A stretch of DNA of 64,000 bases, taken from contig WPIO01000022.1 in the NCBI GenBank assembly GCA_009760855.2, positions 4,781,001 through 4,845,000 of the forward strand, read 5' to 3'. A program made the position numbers and the translations under genes. This DNA comes from Cristatella mucedo (Eukaryota > Bryozoa > Phylactolaemata > Cristatellidae). The notes beneath the pieces were generated by a model. It was given only the letters and a program-made list of their open reading frames with translations, did no database searches and had not been told where the DNA came from. Positions 1 through 11,600 of this stretch are shown in pieces. Positions within the stretch are counted from its first letter, which is position 1. Each line of letters starts with the position of its first letter.

Positions 1-1179
1 TACACTCAATCACGGTAGTAGTGCACCCAAATCGACTAACATCGGTTGGCAAGCACCCTCCCACTCAATGTCAATGCGAGCGAATTTGCTTCTGCAGTCT
101 GCCACCAGCCAAAGGGCCAAAGCGTCTACGACTTTGGGACTCGTTTTCGAAACAAGTCTCAGCTAATCCCCATCTGCTCAGCTTTCCTTGCACACGTGCC
201 ACTGAACACGTGACTCTTTCGTTCTTGCTTGCTTTGGGTGCCCTAGCGGTGCATGATTTAGCGAAATCTTTAACGGCCAGGCGTCTTACTTACCTTGAAT
301 CCTACCTGAATCCTAGTGCGAGCAACCCTGAATCCTAGTTCGAGCTTTCCCGTGCTGATATCTGAGCACGATACTCGTACTGCATTGTATTGCATTGCTT
401 TGCTTGCACGTCGATGCATCGTGATGCCTTACAATGATGTCATCAATTCTTGGCCTCTTGATTCTCTCGAAGGCAGCTGTGAAGCACCACGAATAGATAT
501 TTGGTTCTCTTAGGGTGCCATACAAAAGACATCATCATTCTTATACAAAGTTTGCTGAGTAGATGTGATGGTATCACGTTTGTGATACCATTGTGGCTAG
601 TTTTATATTTTGCAGGGGACGACATGTGCTAATGTAGCTGCTGTAATGCATCCCAGGCACGCCGGGTCTCTTGAAATCGATGGCATACAGTATCGTTGCT
701 GATCGACAAAAGCTGCACTTTGAACGTGCTCCCGATGTTTTATTTCTGCTCAGCTGTTTTTACGGTAAGTATAACTACGCCGGGAGGCATTACAAAGACT
801 TTTCCTCTGCAGGCATCGTGCCGTAATGTTGGCAGAAATATTCGGTGGGCCAACTGTCCCCAGGTCGCTCAAATCGTGGACCGATCCGAAGAAGAGTGTC
901 GACCACTTGACCGGCTGAAACGTCCCATAGGCCTTGCTGTGATTGGCTGTCTCTTACAATGTCAAGCCGAGGCCTCTAAAACGGTCAAACCTTGAAACAC
1001 TACTTCTTGTACAGGGTGGCCAGAGGCCTGGCACCCAGCGTACCGAACCTGAGGAGGCATGCCGGATAGAAAGCCAAGCGATCGGCACCGCGATTCGTCT
1101 TTCAAGTGAGGTGTTCCGAATAAGATCACGGTTTGGCTGTCCTTGGCTTAATACGGGCAAGCCTGCCCTAGCTAGGCAG
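1..1179. other. No recognisable gene; intergenic flank
   Basis: I see no coding exon in this stretch. Open frames are short and their composition is not protein-like. One short SINE-like tail (about 470-530) is listed separately. The frame that runs into the LINE relic downstream starts here only by chance. Confidence 0.5.
470..530 (+). mobile_element. SINE-B tail fragment
   Basis: The segment resembles the 3' tail of SINE-B: an AAGC(G/A)CC-like start, then GAATAGA, GGTTCTCTTAGGG and TGCCATACAAA in the same order and spacing as the better copies near 11.9, 21.4 and 30.9 kb. The tRNA-like head is not recognisable, so this is either a truncated copy or the tail of a related LINE. Confidence 0.4.
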
Positions 1180-2172
1180 CATGAGACTCCCGAGTACGAC
1201 GTGAATGGACAAAGATCATCTGAGGTACCTCTGAAATATGGCGTACCTCAGGGCTCCGTGCTAGGTCCGGTTCTTTTCACGGTTTATACTCTCCCTCTTG
1301 CTGATGCGATTCCCAAGCACAATCTAGGCTTTCACTTCTATGCGAATGACACTCACTTGTACCTTTGCTTTGATCCCTCCCAGCCTTCGAGCACCTCAAA
1401 TTCTCTCGACTCACTTGCTGCATGTATTGATGACATCCTCATATGGATGGCAGCAAATTTACTAAAAATAAACGATGATAAAACTAACTTACTAGTTATG
1501 GGCAAACCCAGTGTGATTCTGAAATTGGAAAGGCTGACGCTCAAAATTGGCTCTGCCAGCATATCTTCTGTTGAATCAGCTCGAAATCTAGGTGTCATAT
1601 TCACTTCTCGCCGACATGCACTGGCTCCCAGTCAAGAAACGGATCGACTTCAAGGTTCTGTCACTCACTTCGAGGTCACTTCATTCTTTGGCTCCAGCCG
1701 ATATACTCCCCCAACAGGCCAAGCATCGTGCCACCCGCTTTTCGGAATCCAACAGTTTACCAATACCTCGTACAAACCCCAAATCCTTTGGAGACCGTGC
1801 CTTTAGTTCGTATGCTCCCAAAGCCTGGAACTCCCTCCCGACCTGCGTCAGAACATCCCCCGACCTGACCACATTTAAAAAGAACTTAAAAACACACCTA
1901 TTTAGGACAGCATTTAGTAGGTCCCTATGATTCGTCCTTGATGTGCTTATGCGTGCTGACACTGTCCACGCTGCCACTAACCACATTTGCACGCTGACCC
2001 TGTGCATGTTACCTCTAACCATGTTATTCATTTTGTTCGTTTATCAAGCATGATATTACTCACCATTCAATTGCATTTCCCTTTGCAGCAAATGTAAAGC
2101 GCCTAGAGAGAGAGAGAGAGGGGGGAGAGAGAGAGAGAGATTGAGTTCTCTGAATACGCTTTATCAAGTCCC

Positions 2173-2204
<32 letters not shown>
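1180..2204 (+). mobile_element. LINE copy 1 (L2/CR1-type), 5'-truncated, internally deleted
   Basis: This is a relic of the window's main non-LTR retrotransposon. It starts inside the reverse transcriptase, just before the box reading KYGVPQGSVLGP, and continues through FYANDTHLYL, where the catalytic YADD reads YAND. About 265 bp present in the copy at 28.2 kb are missing near position 1602. The reading frame then changes, and the C-terminal part with AWNSLP runs from about 1605 to 1930. The 3' untranslated region is rich in repeated 'gctgacactgt' and 'ccactaacca' phrases. It ends in the hairpin tail, here interrupted by a GA run at 2107-2141, and finishes in (ATT)n at about 2174-2204. The family call rests on motif order and on the C-terminal AWNSLP segment typical of L2/CR1-group LINEs. 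The copy is dead. Confidence 0.85.
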
Positions 2205-2206
<2 letters not shown>

Positions 2207-3150
2207 ACGTTAGCCAACGGCTAGAGCTGACCGAAAGTTTTCATGACAACACGTCGAACTGCATGGCATTAACACGGCGACTAAGGGACAATCCTCCGGA
2301 GACACTGTTCACACGTGGAAGCAGGTCACAAATATCACAACCTCGATGAAATCTGACAAGTGATGTCCTGACTAAAAATGACCCCTTCAATAATCATATT
2401 TACCTATCCGATCATTGGGAGATGCAGATCACTTTCAAGTTTACATCTGACGTTTCACATATAACCTCCAGTGTTTTTTATTAGAAAGGCTGCAGATTGC
2501 TTGTTATAGGAAACCAGTATGCAATAATTTAGCTGTGTCCTTTTTGGAGAAATTCATCGATGACACTAGGTGACGAATTCAAATTTATTCTTTTCTTGGT
2601 ACAGAGTGTTTTCATAATCTCGTATGCCTAAAAGAAATAAATAGCTGTAGCTATTGTTCCATAAAAACTTTGCTTCTGTGGTCAAGATCATGGTGTTATG
2701 AAATTCTACGGCTTTGCAGTTAAGCCCGGTGCAGACATAAGGTTTTCGCAAATAGCAGGTGTCGTGCTGGTATCGGAATCAGTGAAGGTTAGGCGATGAT
2801 TACTTTATAAACAAGCATCCACATGTCTAACAGTACGTGTGCCTTAAGAATATTTTATTTTGTGTTACTGCAGACTAAAAGAATAGTGAATAGCCGTATC
2901 CGATTAAGAAATCCGAAGCCTACAAAGGATAGTTTGGCATGCCTGTCGTAAATCAAAACAAGCTCTGGGCACATCATCTCACATGTGAACACTGCTGAAA
3001 GCTATTTAAGGTAATGTGAACAGTTTCTGCTGGCTATATGGAATTTCGTTCTCAACATTAGCTAATTCATGAAATATTTTTTTTTTAATTTGTACAATTC
3101 TGCTGCGTCTACTGGCTGGTGCAGGGGAGACAATAGCTTGATTTGAAGTT
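2205..3150. other. No recognisable feature
   Basis: AT-rich sequence with stop codons in every frame. I recognise no repeat family or exon here. Confidence 0.5.
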
Positions 3151-3228
3151 TGCTATATCAAGAATTTGGCAAAAAGCGGCTGACCACTCTGCTATATCAA
3201 GAATTTGGCAAAAAGCGGCTGACCACTC
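3151..3228 (+). repeat. Perfect 39-bp tandem duplication
   Basis: Two identical 39-bp units lie head to tail (3151-3189 and 3190-3228). Each begins TGCTATATCAAG and ends GCTGACCACTC. The unit length is a multiple of three, so an open frame reads through both with a 13-residue repeat (ISRIWQKAADHSA-like). Perfect identity suggests a recent event. It sits just upstream of the pseudogene at 3.4-4.7 kb. Confidence 0.95.
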
Positions 3229-3399
3229 AAACAGCTGCTACGTCTGCACGGCGGACCCTTCCGAACGCCGCATTAGCAAGAGTGCATGCGCCTCCTATAA
3301 TGTATTCACCCGTTCCTTCATCCATCGCCCAATACGGTGTTGCCATGAGCTCCCGTCCCCACTCTTCTGGAAGGGGATTAGCTATCTGCAGGGGGAGCA

Positions 3400-4725
3400 G
3401 CAAGTCAGACGGCAAGGAAGACATTGCAGATCTAGAGTCCACTTTCACACAAGTCTGAGTCTGAGGAGAGAAAAGCATACTTCACTAGCTAGAAAGACCT
3501 CACCGATCCGATCGGAGACCTCGGAGGCCTTACCAAGTCCAACGCCGAGCTCCTGACAGCTCAGCGAGTGGAACTTATTTGACGAAAGCTTGAAAGCAAT
3601 AAATACGAGAAGTAGCTGTCACCAACTTGGAATTTCCAACAAACTCTTCAGTCAGTAAGGTTTGAATGAAGCCTTGCTTCTGCAACAATATGGCCGGTCT
3701 ATTTGAGATTGCAGGAATTGCCAGTATACCGAGTGAATAATAATAATAATAATGCACTTGATAAAGCGCCCTCAGAGAACTCAAATCTCTTTCTAGGCGC
3801 TTCGCATTTGCTGCAAAGGGAAGTGAACGATGCCTATTCACAGGCAGTTTACCAATGAGTCTCAAAGCTATGCTGCTTCATAACGGGAACAAGGGGCCAA
3901 TTCATCCCAATGTCTTAAGTGCGCCCAAAGAGGACTGCACCATGGTCATGATACTGCTGGATGCTTTGAAGTATGGCGACAATGTCCGGCAGATGATCAG
4001 AAACTCCAAAATGGCGTCATTTCTGATTCAAGGCGGTTTCACGAAGATTAGTTTCTTTCTCTGCTTATGGGAGAGCCAGGATAATAAGGCTCCTTATCAC
4101 TCAAGGGACTGGCTAATAGCGGACCAAGTTCTCCGTAGGGAAGAACAACATCGCAGGAGTCGCTGGTAAACTCTCGGAAGGTGCTGATGCCACGACTGCA
4201 CATCAAGTCAAGTCTCATCGAGCGATTTCTCGGGGCTAACAAGTCAGCAGCTTTCCATTACCTTTAAGATGTCTTTCCAAAACTGCCCGAGGCAAAGGTT
4301 AAAGATATTATCTGCGTCGGACCATAGGTCAACAAGAATAGAGTCGCCAAGAAGCTGAACAGGACAGAGAAAGCCGCTTGGAACAGATTCATAGCATTTA
4401 TTGGTGTACAGCTTTCTGGGCAGCTTTCAAAAGGCTGAAAACTATGAGTGCTATGCTGGTTCAGGCTCTCATACAGAACTAGTAATAAAATATGATGCAA
4501 AATGTACCTCACAGTCCATTTCCTTGTTCCCCATCTTATCAAACTCGAAAACGTGGATTTGAGCATACTCAGAGGAACAAGGCTTTCACTAGGATATACT
4601 GGACTTCGAAGGTCGTGAACAAGGACGGTATAACAAAAACATGACAAGAGTATTACGTTTGAGGCTTTGAGAAAACGATTTGCAAGTATAACAGCAAATC
4701 TGGAATATCTTATTTTCATCTCTTT
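3400..4725 (+). pseudogene. Broken copy of a widespread uncharacterised multi-copy animal protein family
   Basis: Translating across frameshifts and stops gives an ordered series of blocks. They are a GDLGGLTKSNAELL-like block (about 3508-3550), CNNMAGLFEIAGI (about 3685-3725), SLKAMLLHNGNK (about 3858-3893), a LLDALKYGD block (about 3950), FTKISFFLCLWESQD (about 4037-4082), RLHIKSSLIERF (about 4190-4225), FPKLPEAKVKDIICVGP (about 4270-4322), an EKAAWNRF block (about 4360-4385) and an EEQGFH..DI..REQGRYNKNM block (about 4572-4650). From memory, this order matches a large family of unnamed proteins present in many copies in cnidarians, insects and vertebrates. Its function is unknown and it is probably carried by a transposon. 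At least four in-frame stops and several frame changes are present, and a LINE 3' tail in reverse orientation interrupts it at 3737-3830, so it cannot be functional. The 5' end is uncertain. Confidence 0.75.
3737..3830 (-). mobile_element. LINE 3' tail inserted in the pseudogene
   Basis: Read on the minus strand, this is only the last ~90 bp of the main LINE: the 'ccctttgcagcaaatg' lead-in, the hairpin with GCGCC...GGGCGC arms, then (ATT)n. It splits the pseudogene between its IPSE and SLKAMLL blocks. It is an extremely 5'-truncated insertion. Confidence 0.85.
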
Positions 4726-5254
4726 GAGTGATTATGTTTGCGTAAATCTGGAGTAAATGTAAATTTGATTAATTTGCCGTTATATCTACCATACACGAAC
4801 CAAAGGACACGAATGGGCCTTTTTTCTCATAGGAAATGGGTTTATTTTAAGTTAGTTGCAGTCGTGGTCACACAAGCAGTTTGTAGGGAAAAGTGGCCAT
4901 TTTAAATGCATCTAAAAAATAGTAGTTAAGTAAATAACACTCACTAGCCTTTGACAAAATTGTATTTCATATAATAATGAGTTAAGCGGGCTTATTCAGC
5001 TTTTAAAAACCAGGCACGTTTTCACTATAAAATCGCGTAAGTTGGGTTTTGAAATGGCTCTAAGCAGTGACGTCTAGGCGAAAGTTGAATGGACCGGAGA
5101 GCAGCAAGCAATGCAATACTTTGCCGTGACTCGATACGGGTTTCTTCAGATGCGGATTAATTTTATTTATTGACTTTTACCTTTGCCATGTCACATCTTG
5201 GGATTCCGAATAGTTCCATCGGTCCACGAGAGCGATCAATAAATGCGGCCAGGG
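4726..5254. other. No recognisable feature
   Basis: AT-rich sequence without long open frames. No known repeat or exon is visible. Confidence 0.5.
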
Positions 5255-5420
5255 GTTAATGTGCAAGCCTTTGATGGCCGAGGTCAAGGTTACTCGCCTT
5301 TGACGACCGAGGTCACCTTTGGCGACCGAGGTAGCGGGCTCGAAACCTTCGGCATACGTGATGCGCCTGCGTAGAGATTAGAGGTTCTCTTTGGCTCTAC
5401 ACACACGTATTATATGAAAT
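5255..5420 (+). mobile_element. SINE-B copy, diverged
   Basis: The tRNA-like head is partly preserved: an AAGGTTACTCGCC-like anticodon-arm region and a box B-like GGGCTCGAAACC. It is followed by the SINE-B tail (GCGCCTG..TAGAGATTAG, GGTTCTCTTTGG). The head contains a local amplification of a CTTTG.CGACCGAGGT phrase in three imperfect copies. It is old and mutated. Confidence 0.6.
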
Positions 5421-5554
5421 ACGCTCAGAGGGGAATAAATCCCACGATATTGGGGCACAACTCCGCACCTCTTTCATTCCACTTTAAGGGTAAATTTCAA
5501 GGAAAAACTGAGAAGACTGACCCAACAATCTAGTTACCTGTCATAAGGCAATTA

Positions 5555-5935
5555 TACAGTAAATGAGATCTCAAGTTTTGACCATGTCTAGATAAAAGGA
5601 AAGCATTCTAAGGCAAATAATGTCCAATCCGCTAGTAAATCGGAAGCAGCACATCTACAAATAAATACGAATCTCTACATTTCATGTATCACAACTTGTT
5701 GAACCTTGGTACATCGAGGTAGGTCTTTGCAACTTGTAATGCTTGTGACTTCTAGACTGATTTATTTACAGTGTAGCTTTGTGCCTGGTCAACTCCAGGT
5801 TAACTTGCATGGTTAACTTGCAAAAGATAACGAATCAACGTGAAATTTCAGATATAAGTTCAGCTCTGCTTGTGCTCCACTGCACACCATTTCTGATTTC
5901 GGCTGGATAAATAAGTTTTGCTATAAAAGTCCATG
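5555..5935 (+). repeat. Dispersed repeat D, copy 1
   Basis: This block aligns with the reverse complement of 61160-61525. Shared landmarks, in the same order, are GAGATCT, TAAAAGGAAAGCATT, GAAGCA.CA.ATCTACA, CTTGGTACATCGAGG (CTTGGCACATCGAGG in the other copy), TCAGCTCTGCTT and GATTTC.G.TGGATAA. I do not recognise the element class. No coding capacity is apparent in either copy. Confidence 0.6.
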
Positions 5936-8443
5936 ATTGCAGAATATGAAGATCAAGGATGTTTGATGACTCGATCGTTTAATGACTCAATCGTTCAATA
6001 CTAACTATGAATACGGTACGCAACTTAGACGAATAGGTACCTCCAGCATGTAACAAGGACCATCAGCTTCGCGTATAATCACGAGACAAATTTCTTTGCC
6101 GATTTTAGATATCAGCTGATGGAAGCCATAACGAAACTTGGTCTACCATATATTGATGAAAATGTAACGTTTAGTTTTTATGCCTCGGTTGCCCTATGTC
6201 ATGGACACATCTAGTTCTTGGCAATTCTCTCAGGAGCTAACTCATGACGTATAACTTTTTAGCGTATAATTTTGCCTTCTGTGGACTTGCAACGTTGTGC
6301 AATGCCAATATCGGCTTACACTAAATATTTTGTTTCATTAGTGTAAAAAATCAAGTGCTGATATTTGTCTTGCCTCGACTTAGATACATCCTACACACTG
6401 AATTCAATAGCATCTTACTTATCCATAGATGGTTGATATGCAGATTTTTGCAGATAAACCGCACATTTTGGCAATGTCACGTTCCTGCAGTAGAACCACA
6501 TAATTCGTAAACTTTTCCGAATAAATTCAACGAAGCAGCTTTTCGGAAGGCCACCCCTCGGTCTCCGGAAGATACCCGGAGGAATCTGAAAGGGTCCCAG
6601 CAGAGTACCCGATTCGCAGAGCCACTGCTGCAGACGACGTTGCTCAAGACTGCTAGAAGCCACTTTAATTTATGGGCGGCCGCAGTGATTATATCACCAT
6701 TCTGCTAACCTGTTGGAGCTATCTTTGGAAAGATACTCCTAAGCAAGACCTTCATCGACAGGCACAGATGTTTTCAGGCTCCATCACAACAACCGACAGT
6801 GATACAACTACCCAAAGATGGCCCACTCGAACTTGCTCGAACGAAGCCCAAGCAGGCAAATTTTTTTTAACCTAAAGCTCTTTATCTTCCGCCCATCTAC
6901 CATTGACATCCCGATCCGACTATCAAACGATTTCTGCTCAGCTCGACCGCGAGAGATTATGATCCAGCTCCATCCATCCAGACAACACACACAGACAGGC
7001 TCAGCCAAAGGGCTCTCCTCTGTCGGCGCCATCCACAAGACAGTAAGACTTCTGCTCAGCCAATGCTTTTCGACAGCAGCTGTCCGGCATACATATTGGC
7101 ACCTGAACTAATAAAATTCCTCATACTGCATCCGGGATGAAAGGGCAAGAGGGCACGGCCTCTGCCGAATGAGGAAAACACCGGGGCCACGTAGCCACGA
7201 TAGGAGAGAAGCTCGGGTCGCCTAGCACCTTGCAACAAGATCATCCATGCGAAATCCGGCAACCGCGGGCAGTGAGGGCAGCCAGAGCTCTACTAAAGCA
7301 GTTTCAAGTCAAATGCCTGCAAGCGCTCATTTTATTACAACAGCATAGCACACCTTGTCAGTGGTCTACAGAGAGAGCGTAGCATGCCTGAGCACATGCA
7401 TGCACTAGGTCGATACAACAATAAACAGGCCTTGCTGCTGGTGCCACAGGCTCTGCACATGTCTGGATCCAGCCTACGACCTGTAGTAAGAAGCATTACG
7501 GTAGATCTCCCAAGGCAGACACAATGCTGCCCGCAAGTGGATTATTTACAGCTATACTGCCTAACTTTAGTGCATTGTAAGCAGTGGTGAGAGGTGCGCA
7601 AGACAAGCTTGCTGGCGAACCAACCTTCTTAGCGGCCACCTGCAAAGAGACATCAAGCCGATTGCCTAGTGAAACAGTGCTAGGGCAAGTAGAAAGCTAT
7701 TGCAGAGGGCCCCGTGCACGCACGCACCGGTCAGAGGTGACAGGTCAGAGCTGACACGTGAGCCCACCCGCAGGTGGCAGACTTACGGTCGCAGAGCAAG
7801 CAAACTGTATCAGGTATCACTTAAGACAACCGCTGAGCAGGTCACACAAGGGGGCTGACACAGGCCCAGAGTATGCAAGCAATTCGTACACGGGGGGGGG
7901 GTAGGGAACAAGGGCAGCAGCAAAGGTTCCCAGACTACAGAGCAACCGAAAGTGCCTAGCACACACGTTCCGACAGGGACTGCCTGCACTGCAGCAAAGA
8001 GCGTCCATCGTAAGCTTAGGAGCAAGCACGGGAGGGGGTGGGGTGGGACTGCTTCATCAGGACGGGGAGCAAGCCAAGCATTATGAATTGCTTGGAGCAT
8101 GTGGTGAGGCTGCTTCAGCTAAAGCTCGTCTATCTGTCAGGAATCTATCAGCCTCGTGGCCGCCCAACACTGGCAATCAAAGAGCTAATTCAACCGGTAG
8201 CCTTTGCAGCAGCAGTGTGTGGCTGTAGCCACTGACTAATTTCGATTAGTCAAATAGGCAGCGATTTCGCCAAGCAGTAACTATAAAAATCCCACTAGGT
8301 GTTACGTGGTGACTGCTGCACCATGTACAAACAGGAGGGAGGTAGCGAGGAGGGAGATAGGAAGCAAGCAGTAGGGGACAGGGGAATTCGATCAAACGGT
8401 CACATTTCCACGGCTGCACGGCCTGGCGGCCAGACTGTGCTGC
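5936..8443. other. 3' flank or possible terminal exons of CK1-alpha; no recognisable gene
   Basis: If the CK1-alpha transcript is spliced after 8452, its last exon should lie here on the minus strand, but I cannot identify it. A minus-strand open frame at 6415-6663 (82 codons) is not recognised. A run of ten G residues occurs near 7891. The rest shows no repeat family that I can name. Confidence 0.4.
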
Positions 8444-8674
8444 CTACTCACCGGGAGTCACCATGGCGGTTGCTGTGGTAGCTATCGCATTAGTAGCTAC
8501 GGTCTGGGCAGCTTTTTGCTTCAGCATGGTCCAGTCGAAAGTATAGTCGTATTGGTGATTCAAAGTGCGAAACAGAATTCGGAACAGCTGCCGTAAGTAC
8601 ATGTAGTCTGGCGCTTCCTCGAATCTCAGACCTCGACAGTAGTTAAGGTACATGGCAAACTCAGCAGGAAAACC
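8444..8674 (-). CDS. CSNK1A1: CK1-alpha coding exon 7, possibly last
   Basis: The acceptor CTTGTAG leads into [20 protein letters not shown] and on to [12 protein letters not shown], the end of the kinase fold. A short Ala/Thr-rich tail ([19 protein letters not shown]) then ends at TAG (8446-8444). The last codons are GGT GAG TAG, so a full donor consensus G|GTGAGT begins at 8451. The exon may be spliced at 8452 to an unseen terminal exon, or read to this stop. Confidence 0.92.
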   Translation of the reverse strand, partial: GFPAEFAMYLNYCRGLRFEEAPDYMYLRQLFRILFRTLNHQYDYTFDWTMLKQKAAQTVATNAIATTATAMVTPGE

Positions 8675-11600
8675 CTACAAGGCACAAAGACCCGCTGCGA
8701 GGTTCAAAGCTGCAGGCGCCCAGCGGAGTGACAGCCGGCGTGTCACGTGTCAGGTAACAGGAGCACAGCCAGCACACACGTCGCCACACTCTGACGGCCA
8801 GCAACCGTGACGTGGGGCGCAATGGAGTCTCAGCCGTTAGGCTACCGGGGGGGGGGTGGGGAGGAAGGGAAGGGAGTCAGCACGGACGGCTACAACTCTG
8901 GAGCCTCCAGATAACTAACCGGATGAATGTTGGACATGTGTGCACATCTGTGCAGGCAAGCTTGCTCGTCTCAGCAAATGAATAGAGACCTGCGCAGAGC
9001 TTTATTCATCACGATTCAGCGTTCACCACTCTGCTGGTGCATGTAGCTGCCCAAGCAACATGCGCTCACCCGGCAAGCCATAGGGGGCGGGGGTAGCCAG
9101 ACAAAGCCAAGACGAGGCACCCGTTCTCACACTGAAGTCGGACTGCTAGGGCCCTCTGGGAGCCTCACGGACTAGACTATAGGCTTTGCCTTTGGCTTCC
9201 ACTCTGGTCCCGGGATAGAGCTGATCGGTTCGTGCACTGATGCTGATTGGGACCGACCGGCTAAAGTAAGCAGCAGCAGCACGGAGGAATCGAAAAAGAC
9301 ATGCACACCACGCTGGTATTCACCCAGCCACGTGCATGCCTGCAGGTGGCGTACACGGCATCTCGACGTTAGCAATATGCCTTCCGAGACACGACATTCG
9401 AGCCTGCCTGGCAGGCAGCACACACTGGATGCAGTGCGCTGAAACGCTAGCTCGCAAGCCGGCATACGACGGCGACTGCAGGCAAGGCGAGCAAACTTGT
9501 AAAGCCACGCTCACCTTGCACAGGACCTCGACCGGCGTCGACATTTTCTTTTCGCTGATCTTCTCGTATTTCTGCTTCTTCGTTGCTGCCTAAGCGGCAA
9601 TAGAGGCGACGTGACGGTTCGACAAGCAGCTGCGGCAGCACACCGGAAATAGGGCACCACCGCCGCGCTCTAGCTCTCGACAATCAAGCTTGAACCCCTT
9701 CTCTCCTCACAACCCTGCCACCACGATGCAGCCTTGACATTACTGGTGATGACCCGGGCCACTGCCGAAAACCCCTCTCCATTTGCAGACCACCAGGACC
9801 CTAATTTGTAAGCGAAATCGGGGGAGGGGTCTGCATGGCGAAACTTCGAGGCAACTTTCTGCTACTCTTCAACCGTGCTTGCCGCCGCTGCACCAGTCGC
9901 AGGCATAGCTCACACACCGCCTTCCCCTTTGAAGCATCACATGCCCAGCTTCTTTTTCTCTGTAATTGAATGGCTTTATTTACCCGACGTGCCACTGATC
10001 GCATCCACTTCCGGTTATATCGTGACAGTGCAGTGCGAATCAGAGTTTCGACGAGCCTCCAGCTAACGTGGACGAGTCAAGCGGAGAGATTCAGTCGTCA
10101 AGCGGCGCCGCCGCACTCGGTGCTCGCATTGCTGGTGCTCCACGAGGCCAGCAGGAAGCGACTGACTGCCGCTGGCGATGCTGGCGTGTCTCACGAGAGG
10201 CTTCTCTTCCTCCCCCCCCCGGAGTGCATCATCCGGGGCATCGAGCGTCACGCAGCAACAGCCGAGGGCATCTGCGGCCAACGCCACCGCTCACGCTAGC
10301 CACATCGGCAGCAGGGCATGAAGTGCCACAATGGCTGCACCGGGGAACAGGTGTCTACGCAGCAGCACCCCGGAATAGATGCGTTCCCAAGGCTCCTGCA
10401 GCTAGGAGTGGCAGCCTAGCGGTGGCCCAGGAAGTAAGCTCAACTCGCAGGAACAAAAAAATTATACGGAAACCGGGGCGAGCAAGGGGGGGGGGAGGGC
10501 TCTAAGAATACGCCACCACAAAAAATTGGATTTCTAAAAATCTGCACACACTTTCAAAACGGGGTAATCTAAAAGATGATCTTACATTTTCGTGCTCAAG
10601 AGAGCTTGGCAGGTTCGCACCATATGCCCAACCCTAGTCAATTCCTCATCCGGCCACCTCGAAGGCAGCTCATGCTGCTGCACAATACCTTAGGCAAAGG
10701 AACGCGTTCGACAAGGGTGTGTTGCCAGCACTTCAAAAACAAGGAGTCGGCAACAGAAAGAATGCTTGCCTTTTTGAGATGAGTAGTGAGTGAGCTCACG
10801 TGACATTTAACCTGGCTAAGTAGGCCTCGAGGGGGGGGGAGGGGTTCAAGCTGCCGCTGCCTGCCTGGGGCTCCTAAACAAGTAACAGCAGCAGCCCGAG
10901 GACCTCTCACTGACCTGCACGGTCCGGCAGGAAATCTAGCACTAAGGCACTCTCACAACCCATTACAAGAAGGCCAATAGACCGGCAAACGGTGAGTCGT
11001 CGTCTTGCCTGCATGCGGGCATCTTTCGGCGACTGGAATACAAGGTCACGTGGCTTAATGAACCGAAGTTGGAAGCCGAATGCGAATAATTGGGCTAAGT
11101 GCCACACCCACTGGATGATGCTCGTTCAATTGGAATGACAAGAGCGAATTCAAGCTATTTTGGAATGGGGAAAAAACCGCTGCCTGCCTCTGCGGCAGCC
11201 GAAGAAAAGGAGAGGAGCACCACGAACATTGTCTGCAGCATAACGTAAAACATTGGGTGGGCGGCACGGCGCAGCAGAATCTCATTTTCCAGCATTTTTA
11301 TTTGCTGGCACCTGGTGCTGCATCTCATACTCTGGCCAAAATGTGTACATCGACTTGCTTCAGAGCTGGGTAATTCCGCCTGTCAGGCGGGTTTTGGAAG
11401 ACAAATTTATGCATTAGCAATGACAATGACCCAAAGTACACTGCAAATTGCATCACAAATTAGTCTCATGATTCGTCAATCACAATCCCACCTTGGCCCT
11501 GTCAGTCGCCCAATTAAAACCCATGCCGAAGCTAAATGACTGACTCAAACCGGCGACAGTGGAGCAATGCAAATTCCCTTACCCCATTGGACGGTCCTTT

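Noticed and set aside
943-1806. A 287-codon open frame as a gene
   Set aside because: Its N-terminal third is unrelated DNA, the middle is LINE reverse transcriptase, and the end runs out of frame after a deletion. It is a chance read-through.
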